From Pseudomonas fluorescens (GTDB lineage Bacteria; Pseudomonadota; Gammaproteobacteria; Pseudomonadales; Pseudomonadaceae), in the NCBI RefSeq assembly GCF_040448305.1, contig NZ_CP148752.1, forward strand, positions 3,472,001 to 3,536,000: 64,000 bases of DNA, written 5' to 3'. The translations under genes and the position numbers were made by a program. Under the pieces are notes generated by a model. That model was not told the DNA's origin. It worked only from the letters and a program-made list of their open reading frames with translations, and did no database searches. The first letter of the stretch is position 1. Each line of letters starts with the position of its first letter. Positions 15,483-23,499 of the stretch are shown piece after piece.

Positions 15483-17852
15483 ATGAGTATCCAAGAAGAA
15501 ATCGCACGTCTGACGGGCAAACTTGTATTTGATATTGAAAGCGGGCCACTGCATCGCTTCCAATCCTTGATGACCCGTAGCACAAAACAAATGGCACAGT
15601 TTGGAGCACAGTACAACAAGCTTGCTGCCAATATGTCAAAGTCTCTGAAGTTGAACGTTGATACTTCTGCAATTGATAAGGCCAAGGCCAAACTCAACAG
15701 TTCAATGAGTCGAGAGCATCGAGCAGAAATTGCTCTAGGCAATCAGAAACGCCAGACCTTTGCAGCAGAGCTATCACAACAGAAACTTCAGTTCGCCGGA
15801 ACTAAAGAGCAAACTCGCCTAGTATCCCAGCTTGTTAAATCCCAACAGGAAGGCGCTGTAGTGGCCGCTAAGGCTCACGCAGTACAGATGCGAGCCAAAG
15901 GCATTACCAAGCAACAGCTCGCCTCACAGAACGCTCTAACAGCGTCTCTGACCAAGCAGGCCAGGTTAGAAGCTATTGCCGCCAAGACTCGTGCAACTAC
16001 CCAAAAGGCCAGCAATGCACACTTGAAGTCGATGACCCAGATTCAACGTATTCAACAGGTAATGAATCAATCACAGACTACAGCCCAACAACGTGCTGCG
16101 AAGCACACTGTACAGTTGGCAAGTCTGCAACAAACGAATGCCAACAAGGCTGCAAACCAAGCTCAGAAAGATCAGAAGTTTCAATGGGCTCAAGCTCGCC
16201 AACAACAGTGGCAAGCAAACCAGAACGCCAGAAACTCACAAAGCTCCAGCGGCTTTGGTGCAATGGGCGGCCTGATGGCTCTAGGCGGTATTGGAGCTGC
16301 AATCGGTGCCCTCACTGCTGCCGCCAACATGATTGGCAATCGTATTCACGAACGTCAAGAAGGTGTGGAACAAGCTGAAGGCTTCAATAACGCTTTCATG
16401 TCGATCAGTAAGAACCCTGAAATCGTGAAGGCTTACCGTGATTCGTTCATTCACTCCCAGAATGAAAATGGTGGTGCAATCGATACTGATACAGCCAAAG
16501 ACTTCAGAACGCTGGCGATCAACATGGCCGCTGCTGGCAAGACGCTTGACGAAATCACCAACACTTGGAACGTGCGTCAACAGGCTTTCAGTGTTGCCGG
16601 GACAAGCAAAGAAGACAACAAGGAGTTGAACAAACAACTTGGCCAGATGGCGAGCGATGGTACTGGTGCTGCTTCTGATGCCAACATCATCAACGATCGT
16701 ATGCCGATGCTCACACCTTACGTTGTACGCGAGTACATGAAAGAGCATGGCATTACCGATTACAAGAAAGGCTTGGGTTCTTACAACAAAGACCTGAAGG
16801 GCGGTAAAGGCGTTAAGTTTGATTGGTATGATCAAGGCATGAAGAAGCTCGTTGCTGATAACGGCGAGTCGCTTGAACGTAACCGCAACAGCGTAGCGTC
16901 TGCTCAACAACGTGCTGACAACCAAGCCTATCTGAATACGAACAACATCAACTCTGATGCTGAACTATCTCAAGTAATCAAGGATCGTATCCAAAGTGAA
17001 CGCGAATTGAATGAGGCAATGCAGCCGCTGAAGACCTCCCTTGCAAACTTCGATATTGCACTCACAGGCGTAATGACTGGCGCTCTTCGTATGATGGCGA
17101 ACAAGAACGCTGATGGTAGCGAAAAGAGCGACCAACAGAAGACGCAAGAACGAATGACAACGGCTGATACTCCAGTCTCTCTAAGCATGGTTGGCACACA
17201 CGACTATTCCAATGTTGATGGAAACTCCCAACATCAGGGCGGGCCTATTGGCGGTTTTTACAACTGGCTATTCAACGTTAAAGACAATCGGGATAGTTAC
17301 AAAAAGCAAGCTGAAGACTTGTCAAGCCACTCGATTCCTATTAAGGATCAGAAAGAGACTCCATACAAGCAAGCTGTAATGCCGGGGGTCATGCCGCAAT
17401 TTGGACTCAACATGGAGAACTGGCAGAAGCGGATTGGAGCCTTAGCCAAGCCAACTCCAAATATCAGTGACCAGAAAGAGACGCCATTCGCTCAGGCCGT
17501 AGTCCCAGGATTTTTGCCCCAACTTCAAATCGATATGGCGAACTGGCAGCAGCACGCCGACGCCTTCAGTCGAGTGCAAGAAGCTGGCAAGCCTGTTGAT
17601 CCCACCAACCAACAACCCGCTGGCGTAATGGCACCAACAACCATTACTAACGCCCCTGTCGTCACAATTGAAGGTCCGAAAATCAACATTGAACTTCACG
17701 GCAAAGCTACTGAAGAAGATAGTGCATTGGTCATGGCCCACGTTACTCAGGAACTTGATAAACGTGACGCCAACCTTCCACAACTTGTAGATCGTGCGTT
17801 GGGCAACATCATTGGAAACAACCGCTCCACACAATCACAAGTTCGCCAATAA
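15483..17852 (+). CDS. Tape-measure-like protein (789 residues)
   Basis: The largest product of the element. Residues about 50-250 form a long alanine/glutamine/lysine-rich helix; about 257-286 is a glycine-rich hydrophobic block (GFGAMGGLMALGGIGAAIGAL) as in phage tail tape measures; the middle is mixed. Two tandem copies of a roughly 41-residue unit start DQKETPYKQAV (622) and DQKETPFAQAV (663). The C-terminus (VTIEGPKINIELHGKATEED...VTQELDKRD) has the strand-then-helix end common in Mu- and lambda-type tape measures. At about 3 A per residue of helix it could span at most a short tail. No other tail gene is present. A pore-forming or other coiled-coil role is possible. Confidence 0.6.
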   Translation: MSIQEEIARLTGKLVFDIESGPLHRFQSLMTRSTKQMAQFGAQYNKLAANMSKSLKLNVDTSAIDKAKAKLNSSMSREHRAEIALGNQKRQTFAAELSQQKLQFAGTKEQTRLVSQLVKSQQEGAVVAAKAHAVQMRAKGITKQQLASQNALTASLTKQARLEAIAAKTRATTQKASNAHLKSMTQIQRIQQVMNQSQTTAQQRAAKHTVQLASLQQTNANKAANQAQKDQKFQWAQARQQQWQANQNARNSQSSSGFGAMGGLMALGGIGAAIGALTAAANMIGNRIHERQEGVEQAEGFNNAFMSISKNPEIVKAYRDSFIHSQNENGGAIDTDTAKDFRTLAINMAAAGKTLDEITNTWNVRQQAFSVAGTSKEDNKELNKQLGQMASDGTGAASDANIINDRMPMLTPYVVREYMKEHGITDYKKGLGSYNKDLKGGKGVKFDWYDQGMKKLVADNGESLERNRNSVASAQQRADNQAYLNTNNINSDAELSQVIKDRIQSERELNEAMQPLKTSLANFDIALTGVMTGALRMMANKNADGSEKSDQQKTQERMTTADTPVSLSMVGTHDYSNVDGNSQHQGGPIGGFYNWLFNVKDNRDSYKKQAEDLSSHSIPIKDQKETPYKQAVMPGVMPQFGLNMENWQKRIGALAKPTPNISDQKETPFAQAVVPGFLPQLQIDMANWQQHADAFSRVQEAGKPVDPTNQQPAGVMAPTTITNAPVVTIEGPKINIELHGKATEEDSALVMAHVTQELDKRDANLPQLVDRALGNIIGNNRSTQSQVRQ

Positions 17853-17900
17853 GGGGAGAGGCTTTGGCCTCCCGCCCTGCCCCCAAAGGAGACAACCACT

Positions 17901-18254
17901 ATGGCCGATATGAAACTCGGTGTGGGTTGGCTCGGAACCATCTTCTTCCTTATCGTACTTTGTTTTGGAACTACCCTCTTCAATACCTCACTGATATATA
18001 GAGGCGACTCCAATACGCTACAGGAATCAACAACCTACACGGATCGTAGAATGGCGGAACAAAAGGTATACGTCGATCAAAGATCACTCGAACTTCGAGC
18101 GGAATACTTAGGCATTGCTCGCCAGCAATCCACAACCAACCGCCACCTGATCTTCTTAACTTGCACAGCAAAGAAGACTGTAACCGAATGCAAGAAAGAA
18201 CAAGAAGAACTCGACCAACTCCAACAGCAAAGTCAGCAACTACCAAACCAATAA
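17901..18254 (+). CDS. Single-span membrane protein with extracytoplasmic helix
   Basis: 117 residues, AAAGGAG upstream. One transmembrane helix (WLGTIFFLIVLCFGTTLF, about 10-28), then a charged helical region and a coiled-coil-like end (KKTVTECKKEQEELDQLQQQSQQL) with two cysteines. The layout resembles an inner-membrane spanin (Rz) or similar lysis accessory, placed after a tape-measure-like gene as lysis genes sometimes are, but no Rz1-type lipoprotein overlaps it. Function uncertain. Confidence 0.55.
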   Translation: MADMKLGVGWLGTIFFLIVLCFGTTLFNTSLIYRGDSNTLQESTTYTDRRMAEQKVYVDQRSLELRAEYLGIARQQSTTNRHLIFLTCTAKKTVTECKKEQEELDQLQQQSQQLPNQ

Positions 18255-18275
18255 CAAAAGGAACCAACACGAAAA

Positions 18276-18485
18276 ATGACAGAACGTAAGGCCAAGCCAA
18301 CACTCACCCTGAAAAATAAGCCAACACCAGAAGTGAAACCTGAAGAACTTCCAGCCAACCCCATTACAGCAATTGAAGTTGCTGAATGGGACTACACCCC
18401 TGAAGAAGACTTTCAACTACGTCAACGTAAACGACGTAAGGACAAGCATGTTGAGCAATACCGCAAAGAGGCTAAATGGCAGTGA
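18276..18485 (+). CDS. Hypothetical 69-residue charged protein
   Basis: Proline/lysine-rich N-terminus, then an acidic WDYTPEEDFQLRQ segment, then a very basic end (RQRKRRKDKHVEQYRKEAKWQ). It could be a small nucleic-acid-binding or adaptor protein. AAAGGA lies somewhat far upstream. Its end overlaps the next gene by 10 bp. Confidence 0.5.
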   Translation: MTERKAKPTLTLKNKPTPEVKPEELPANPITAIEVAEWDYTPEEDFQLRQRKRRKDKHVEQYRKEAKWQ

Positions 18486-18739
18486 GGACTTATAACACAT
18501 ATGATATGTACGGGCTCCTGCAAGGGCTTCTAGACGCTCTTGGCAAGCATGCCAATGCTATCCCACTGCAAGTACGCGTAGACCTCGCCACAGCGTTTAT
18601 ACGGGCTCTCCCAGAGTATGCCGACGATATACATGTTGAGCCCAAACAACGTGAACTTCCCCAACAACGAAGAGTACACAGAGAGCCGTCACCTGTAGCA
18701 CCAAAACTTTCCCCACCCGGTGAAATGTTCGCTCACTGA
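18476..18739 (+). CDS. Hypothetical 87-residue protein
   Basis: Starts MAVRTYNTYD inside the previous gene (GAGG upstream). The first 55 residues look helical and folded (YGLLQGLLDALGKHANAI, VDLATAFIRALPEYADD); the remainder is proline-rich and basic, probably disordered. No recognised family. Confidence 0.5.
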   Translation: MAVRTYNTYDMYGLLQGLLDALGKHANAIPLQVRVDLATAFIRALPEYADDIHVEPKQRELPQQRRVHREPSPVAPKLSPPGEMFAH

Positions 18740-18780
18740 GCCATCACATCAACCCCCAATTCAAAACAAGGAACCAACCA

Positions 18781-19071
18781 ATGAACAACTTCACTGGACA
18801 ACCGAATAACCCAGATGCACACCTAGTCGGGTATATCCCACCATTCAACAACCTGACTATGACTATCAACTTCACAGCTTGCCTTAACCTGCCAACCCGC
18901 AAAGCGATGGTCTACACGCTGCTTGAGCGTCACTTAGTTGATACGCATCTAAGCACTATTGATGCTGCTGGATGGACTGGCCCTTTGGCTGTTGAAGCTC
19001 AAGCCTTTCTTAATACCATTGCCCCCGGTGCAATCCTCACTTCCATTTGTAACGATGGCTACGTTAAATAA
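18781..19071 (+). CDS. Hypothetical 96-residue protein
   Basis: AAGGA 9 nt before the ATG. After a polar lead it is a mixed alpha/beta sequence with FTACLNLPTRKAMVYTLLERHLVDTHLSTIDAAGW and AFLNTIAPGAILTSI, without membrane spans. No family recognised; it belongs to the element operon by orientation and spacing. Confidence 0.5.
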   Translation: MNNFTGQPNNPDAHLVGYIPPFNNLTMTINFTACLNLPTRKAMVYTLLERHLVDTHLSTIDAAGWTGPLAVEAQAFLNTIAPGAILTSICNDGYVK

Positions 19072-19122
19072 GGTAGTTCATCCGCCCTTCGCAATACTTC
19101 CCAATCAATGGAGAACCAATAC

Positions 19123-19296
19123 ATGAAGACTTGCACATGCCGCAATTGCGGTCACGTCTATGCAAAGGTTCGCGCTTCAGCATTCTGCTCTAGTTCGTGC
19201 CGCAAAGCTTACAACACAACCAACACAACCCATATTCCCCAAGCAATCCTGACAGGAGCTACAACTAATGACATCCACTACCAAAGCAGCCGTTAA
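19123..19296 (+). CDS. Mini zinc-ribbon protein 3 (57 residues)
   Basis: I choose ATG 19123 (GGAGA 9 nt upstream) over 19108. CTCRNCGHVYAKV and AFCSSSCRKAY repeat the CxxC ... FCSxxCRK plan of the proteins at 13699 and 13826, here followed by a threonine/asparagine-rich tail. The gene overlaps the next one by 29 bp, and that product starts with the same module. Confidence 0.6.
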   Translation: MKTCTCRNCGHVYAKVRASAFCSSSCRKAYNTTNTTHIPQAILTGATTNDIHYQSSR

Positions 19297-20479
19297 ACAA
19301 AAGACATGTAAGAACCCAGCTTGTAAGAAACGTTTCAGACCATCCGTAGCAACAGCAATATTCTGCACTCGCACTTGCAAAGATAAATGCTCGAACAAGT
19401 CCCGTCGTAAAGACCCAATTGAAAAAGCAATGAAGTGTGCGTTCTTCTATTTCCTGGCCCGCGAATGTATGCGTGCTGGAACGCTGGAAATCCTACGCGG
19501 CCACACAGTTGAAACTCTCTCCGCTCTTCACGAACTCTACAAAGCCAACATGCGTTACAACGGCTATGGTGATCGCAACGATTACGAGCTGTCACACATT
19601 GCCCCAGTTAAAGGTCACGCCTTCATCGGTCTTCTATACGCTGACAATCTTGTCCCTGCCCCTAAAGCTTTGAACCGTTCGCACGGGACAAAGTATTTTG
19701 GTCATGGTCGCTCTATCAGTCGTGCCACACTCGATACAAAGCATGCTGTAGACAAGATTGAAAAGGAATCTGACGTTGTTGCTCGTGTTCTCGCCTACCT
19801 TGGAAAGACAGTTGTTGTTGAAACAATCAAGGCGTGCAAAATCAAGCCTACGCAACGCTGCCAGCTAACGCAGTGGATCGCCAACCACTACGACGAAAGC
19901 AACCCTGAACACATGGCAGCCCTTCCAAACGTCGATATGCTTGAAACCCTGAAGACCAAGGAACTTCAGAACATCAAGACCCTGATGACTGGCAAAGACG
20001 CTAGCGGATACTCTATGTGCGAAGCCTCCCGCGTTGAAGTTGTAATGTCTCGTGAACTAACCCGCTTATCTGAAGTTCGTCCTGAACTCGCTGTCTACGC
20101 CTACGCCTTCGAAGACGCTATTGTCTCTCAACGCAATTCCAGTCTGTTTACCGAGCATCATGCACAGATGTTATTCGACGTGCTGCATGGTAAGCCGATT
20201 GCTGTTATGGCCGACACTCTTGAAATGGTAATTGCTGAAAACACCGAATACTTCATCAGCAACTACGCTCCCGGCAAACGAAGTGTTATCACTAACCCTG
20301 ATACTCAGCGTTACTTCCTCCGAGATCGTAAGGATAAAGTTGCTGTCACGTCTCTAGCTGCATTCAAAGCGTCTTTTGTTGCCCCAGCTCGTGCTACGAC
20401 TCTCTTTGAAGACTTCGCCATGATGCGTGGTGCCGTTGTTCCTGTTGCAATGAACCTCAACAGCGATACGCCATTCTGA
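19268..20479 (+). CDS. Zinc-ribbon plus HNH-type nuclease-like protein (403 residues)
   Basis: AGGAG 9 nt before the ATG. Residues 14-41 hold the element's recurring zinc-ribbon (C14, C19, C33, C37) followed by NKSRRKD. Residues about 105-145 match the HNH pattern: LSH110, G then DN127LVPAP, then LN136RSHG, spaced as in endonucleases with a H-N-N/H triad. The remaining 250 residues are largely helical and unrecognised (ESDVVARVLAYLGKTVVVETI, SRELTRLSEVRPELAVYAYAF). As last gene of the operon it could cut DNA for packaging, attack competing phages or be a homing-type nuclease. Nuclease activity is inferred from motif only. Confidence 0.6.
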   Translation: MTSTTKAAVKQKTCKNPACKKRFRPSVATAIFCTRTCKDKCSNKSRRKDPIEKAMKCAFFYFLARECMRAGTLEILRGHTVETLSALHELYKANMRYNGYGDRNDYELSHIAPVKGHAFIGLLYADNLVPAPKALNRSHGTKYFGHGRSISRATLDTKHAVDKIEKESDVVARVLAYLGKTVVVETIKACKIKPTQRCQLTQWIANHYDESNPEHMAALPNVDMLETLKTKELQNIKTLMTGKDASGYSMCEASRVEVVMSRELTRLSEVRPELAVYAYAFEDAIVSQRNSSLFTEHHAQMLFDVLHGKPIAVMADTLEMVIAENTEYFISNYAPGKRSVITNPDTQRYFLRDRKDKVAVTSLAAFKASFVAPARATTLFEDFAMMRGAVVPVAMNLNSDTPF

Positions 20480-20481
20480 TT

Positions 20482-20511
20482 CACATTCTGTTGATACACA
20501 TTCTGTAGATA
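20482..20511 (+). repeat. Two tandem 15-bp repeats
   Basis: CACATTCTGTTGATA and CACATTCTGTAGATA adjoin directly behind the HNH gene and just before its terminator. One mismatch. Possible protein-binding site or slippage product. Confidence 0.5.
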
Positions 20512-20516
20512 CACCC

Positions 20517-20553
20517 CGAAGCCCCGGCCCTTGATTGGCGTCCGGGGCTTTCT
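20517..20553 (+). terminator. Terminator of the element operon
   Basis: AAGCCCCGG and CCGGGGCTT arms with a 14-nt loop, followed by TCTCG, 39 bp past the HNH stop codon. Strong GC stem, short T-run. Confidence 0.7.
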
Positions 20554-20582
20554 CGTATGCGAAGCAAACAAACGCACACACG

Positions 20583-20663
20583 GCTCTTAGGAGAGGATTT
20601 ACTCCGACCCGATTCGCTACAGACCACGGTTTATAAGGGCTCCATCGATATTTCGTGTGCAGC
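20583..20663 (+). repeat. 81-bp motif, copy A
   Basis: Starts GCTCTTAGGAGAGG and ends GTGTGCAGC. In an ungapped hand alignment 58 of 81 positions match copy B (23704-23784); the best-kept blocks are the first 23 bases (GGAG/CTCC able to pair around an 8-nt loop), ATAAGGGCT, and the last 9 bases. Same orientation as copy B. Confidence 0.7.
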
Positions 20664-21015
20664 AATCAGCGTGCAACGCATGCAAATCACCATGCAAACC
20701 GTCTGACACACCATCATTCAAGCAGCGATACAGTATATGCCTGCAAGCTCCTGTGATCACGTATAAGCAACGACAACCGAAAACGTACATCACGCATGCA
20801 CTTTACACGCAAAACGCCTCATACGAGCTTACAGACGCCTTCTCGCCCATAGCACAGCCAGTATCGCAATAGAAGCCAACGGAATATCGAATTTGTCGCA
20901 CTGGATGAAAATATTCCTGATTGGCAGGGTTGACAAATCAAGATTCCTGAGTATTTTAAAAAACTCTTAATGGGTAAATACAAAAGATTCTCATTAATAT
21001 CAAGAGATGATCTGT

Positions 21016-21105
21016 AAGATCAAAATCAAAAGCTCTTGATTTTAAAGATCAAAAGCTCTTGCTCTTACAAAATCAAAATCTTGCTATTAAAGATCAAAAT
21101 CAAAG
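21016..21105. repeat. AT-rich iteron-like direct repeats
   Basis: Four imperfect copies of AAAGATCAAAATCAAAAG, several followed by CTCTTG or CTTG, start near 21016, 21044, 21069 and 21089. Spacing is 20-28 bp. This resembles replication iterons or a multi-site operator. It lies just past the 3' end of the membrane winged-helix gene. Confidence 0.55.
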
Positions 21106-21125
21106 AAGGGGTTATTACACCCCCA

Positions 21126-21701
21126 TTATCTTGGTCTTTGACCACCAAACTCATTGACTATTCTTTTGTGTGCAAGGTCATGATCAACAACATACTTTGT
21201 TCCTGCTGGGGTAAGTTGAAGCATTTTCCCCTTCTGATAGCTGACGTAAGTGTGGATCAAAGAATTATTCTGAAGCTCATGAAGAGCATGATTGAAGTTC
21301 AATTGATCCATCCCAGCAAAATCAAAAATCTTCTTAACCGTGAGTGGCACCCCTGCATTGATTGCATTCGCAATGACTGTCAGTACATGCCTCTGCTCTT
21401 CTGCAACTTTCACTTCAGGCTTCAACATTGGCACTGGGGCTTCTGAAGCTTTTTCCTCGCGATAATGCACAAACTTTTTCCATGCAATGAAGCCGAGAGC
21501 TGCAATAAGCGCCACTACCAAATCAACTAACAGCAATCGTGGCACACCCACCGGTTCTAAATACCAAGCCGGGATCGTGCTAAGGAAGGTGAAGAACCTC
21601 CCGACCAATTCAGTTGGGTAATACTGATCAACAACCTTCCCTGCAAACAGTGCAGCGACCCCACAGACCGCACTCCAAATCAACGTCCAAAACTTGTCCA
21701 T
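21126..21701 (-). CDS. Membrane-anchored winged-helix protein
   Basis: 191 residues from MDKFWTLIWS at 21701 (AAGG upstream); the longer frame to 21803 adds residues with no ribosome site. Two transmembrane helices (about 4-22 and 55-76) are followed by a charged linker and a winged-helix-like domain (about 104-180: VLTVIANAINAGVPLTVKKIF, LNFNHALHELQNNSLIHTYV, MLQLTPAGTKYVV). It is transcribed against the main operon. Options are a membrane-bound transcription regulator or a superinfection-exclusion protein; the sequence does not decide. Confidence 0.6.
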   Translation of the reverse strand: MDKFWTLIWSAVCGVAALFAGKVVDQYYPTELVGRFFTFLSTIPAWYLEPVGVPRLLLVDLVVALIAALGFIAWKKFVHYREEKASEAPVPMLKPEVKVAEEQRHVLTVIANAINAGVPLTVKKIFDFAGMDQLNFNHALHELQNNSLIHTYVSYQKGKMLQLTPAGTKYVVDHDLAHKRIVNEFGGQRPR

Positions 21702-22207
21702 CCCTGCCTTCTCACTGACCGTTATCGGCCAATGATAGGCTCTTGGACTGATGGCGGGAAGATCATCACACGGACGTTCATAACCTGATAACAACCTGCC
21801 CATAACTAACTGAAACCCTTACCCGCTAATGGTTTCCTGATGACAATGCGCACCATCTAGGGACCAACCCCAGTGAATACGGGGGCTTGACTGCCTTTGT
21901 GCTAAGCCGGATCGCTTCTCCCACACCGATTACAGTTTTGTGCAAACCCGCATTCAATTCGACGCCCCACCTGAGCCTCAACCCTGACTTTCTAGATTCG
22001 TGCAACAACTTTTCAACGAAAGCGACGAATGGTATCTGTAGCACGTCAAATCCCCTAGCACATCGAAATCCGATGACCTGCACACCACCTTTTCCATTTG
22101 TCATTTGGCTGGACATCACAGTGTCATTTGCACTAACGGTCGTTCCCCCAATTGACAACTCGCTGTCTTTCTCCGTAAACTGCTTCCACACACAACGGAG
22201 AGCCACC
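21702..22207. other. Intergenic region between divergent genes, promoter only
   Basis: 506 bp. A frame upstream of the recombinase start is open but has no ribosome site and reads like non-coding sequence. Apart from the promoter at 22152-22181 I see nothing assignable. Confidence 0.5.
22152..22181 (+). promoter_or_regulatory. Sigma70 promoter of the small serine recombinase
   Basis: TTGACA, 18 bp, TAAACT, ending 26 bp before the ATG at 22208. Confidence 0.65.
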
Positions 22208-22915
22208 ATGAAAGTCGTCGCCTACATCCGAGTTTCTACCAAAGGCCAAGGCGACTCTGGTCTAGGATTGGAAGCTCAACGCGACTACATCACCCGTGCT
22301 GCTCAACAGAATGGCTGGGAAGTGGTTGGTGAATTCGTTGACGTTGTATCGGGCAAGCTGGCAATCGAGGATCGCCCTGAAGGTGCGAAAGCTTTGGCTC
22401 TGTGCAAGGAGCAAGACGCGCAGTTAGTTGTGGCAAAGCTGGATCGTCTGAGCCGTGACGTTCACCACATTGCAGGCTTGATGAAAACCACCAAGTTCAA
22501 AGTGGCAACCATGCCACAGGCCCAGACCTTCGAACTGCACCTGTACGCAGCACTGGCACAACAGGAACGCGAGTTCATTTCAGGTCGTACCCGTGAAGCT
22601 CTGGCAGCCCTTCAGAGCCGTGCTGACGCTGGTGATGCTGTAGCAGTGCAGAAGGTGAAGAACAGGTCTGACGCGCTCGCCAAGGGACGTGCAGTCGCTG
22701 ATATCACAGCAGCCAATGCAATCCGTATGGATAAGATCGCCAGCTACCAAGCCGCCCTAGAACCACACCTGAAGTCCTGCCTTCATGACAAAGTGAATAC
22801 GCTTCAGTCAGTAGCTGATTGCCTCAACGCTAAAGGCTTGCGTACCGCTCGTGGGAGCGAGTTCAACCCTACTGCTGTACGTCGCCTGATGCTGGCTCTC
22901 AACGTCTCCTTCTGA
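22208..22915 (+). CDS. Serine recombinase (resolvase/invertase type, 235 residues)
   Basis: N-terminal catalytic domain with AYIRVSTKGQGDSGLGLEAQ (nucleophile Ser10, Arg8), VVAKLDRLSRD and YAALAQQEREFISGRTREAL. The C-terminal part (LQSVADCLNAKGLRTARGSEFNPTAVRRLM) is a recombinase-type DNA-binding region, so it is a little longer than classical resolvases yet lacks the zinc-ribbon/coiled-coil of large integrases. GGAGA precedes the ATG. It is bracketed by the two 81-bp motifs together with its neighbours and may act on those or on an internal invertible site. It is less likely to be the integrase than the protein at 23804-25339. Confidence 0.85.
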   Translation: MKVVAYIRVSTKGQGDSGLGLEAQRDYITRAAQQNGWEVVGEFVDVVSGKLAIEDRPEGAKALALCKEQDAQLVVAKLDRLSRDVHHIAGLMKTTKFKVATMPQAQTFELHLYAALAQQEREFISGRTREALAALQSRADAGDAVAVQKVKNRSDALAKGRAVADITAANAIRMDKIASYQAALEPHLKSCLHDKVNTLQSVADCLNAKGLRTARGSEFNPTAVRRLMLALNVSF

Positions 22916-23127
22916 GCCTGTAGGAGCTTCCAGCGGGCACAGATGCACCCAACTTTATTTTGAGATTTGTCAGCTTTCTATTTGAGCCCGTCGTTTCTTG
23001 CTAACCACCCCTCGCTTAAAACCTGTGTTTCCACACCAGCTTATTTTTCCCAGCCACCACACAGCACACTGACGAAGTGCTAAGGCCGCTCCGGCGGCGG
23101 AAATTTGAATTTCGCTGGAAAGTCGCC

Positions 23128-23499
23128 CTATCTACTGCAAGGCCAAGCGTCCACTACGGCACGTAGAATCAGTGATGGTTCATTCAGGTTCAGCAGTGCA
23201 GGATTGTCGTCCAAATACTTGACCACGACTTTCATCATCTGGAGTGTGTTGACGTTTTTGGGCAAGCAGAATCTTGGTTGAGCTTTGTTCTGCGTATCCA
23301 CCATGAGGACAGTGGCTACCGTTCCTTCGATCAATCCGAAGCACCTTCCCGCTCCAATTGGGTCGTCAGACTTAAAGGTCGTCACTTGTTGAATTGAGCT
23401 TCTGCACATTGAGGCAAGCTCGCTCCCGTTTCCCAATGCCATTGCATGACCACTCGCCATTAACCCAGCCAGTGCAACCGCCCCAATCCATGCCTTCAT
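23128..23499 (-). CDS. Rap1a/Tai-type immunity-like periplasmic protein
   Basis: 123 residues with AAGGA upstream. Signal peptide MKAWIGAVALAGLMASGHAMA, then the family plan with paired cysteines: CRSSIQQV, RCFGLIEGTVATV, FCLPKNVNTLQMMKVVVKYLDDNPALL and VVDAWPCSR. Rap1a/Tai proteins neutralise type VI secretion amidase effectors in the periplasm. No effector gene adjoins it, so the element may give its host protection against attackers, or the fold may have another job. Transcribed leftward, apart from the operon. The family call rests on motif resemblance. Confidence 0.6.
   Translation of the reverse strand: MKAWIGAVALAGLMASGHAMALGNGSELASMCRSSIQQVTTFKSDDPIGAGRCFGLIEGTVATVLMVDTQNKAQPRFCLPKNVNTLQMMKVVVKYLDDNPALLNLNEPSLILRAVVDAWPCSR

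Larger units (their letters stand above)
20554..21125. other. Non-coding stretch with motif copy A and AT-rich repeats
   Basis: 572 bp. It holds the first 81-bp motif (20583-20663), a region with no convincing gene (a 71-residue frame at 20657 lacks a ribosome site), a possible rightward promoter (TTGACA at 20930-20935, TATTTT at 20952-20957) and the AT-rich repeats at 21016-21105. It could contain an origin or a small RNA. Confidence 0.5.

Noticed and set aside
20657..20872. 71-residue cysteine-containing frame behind the element operon
   Set aside because: No ribosome site, GTG start inside the 81-bp motif's last block and repeat-like composition; treated as non-coding.
21887..22207. N-terminal extension of the small serine recombinase
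   Set aside because: Resolvase proteins start directly at MKVVAYIRVS; the extension lies upstream of a good promoter and a ribosome site for ATG 22208.
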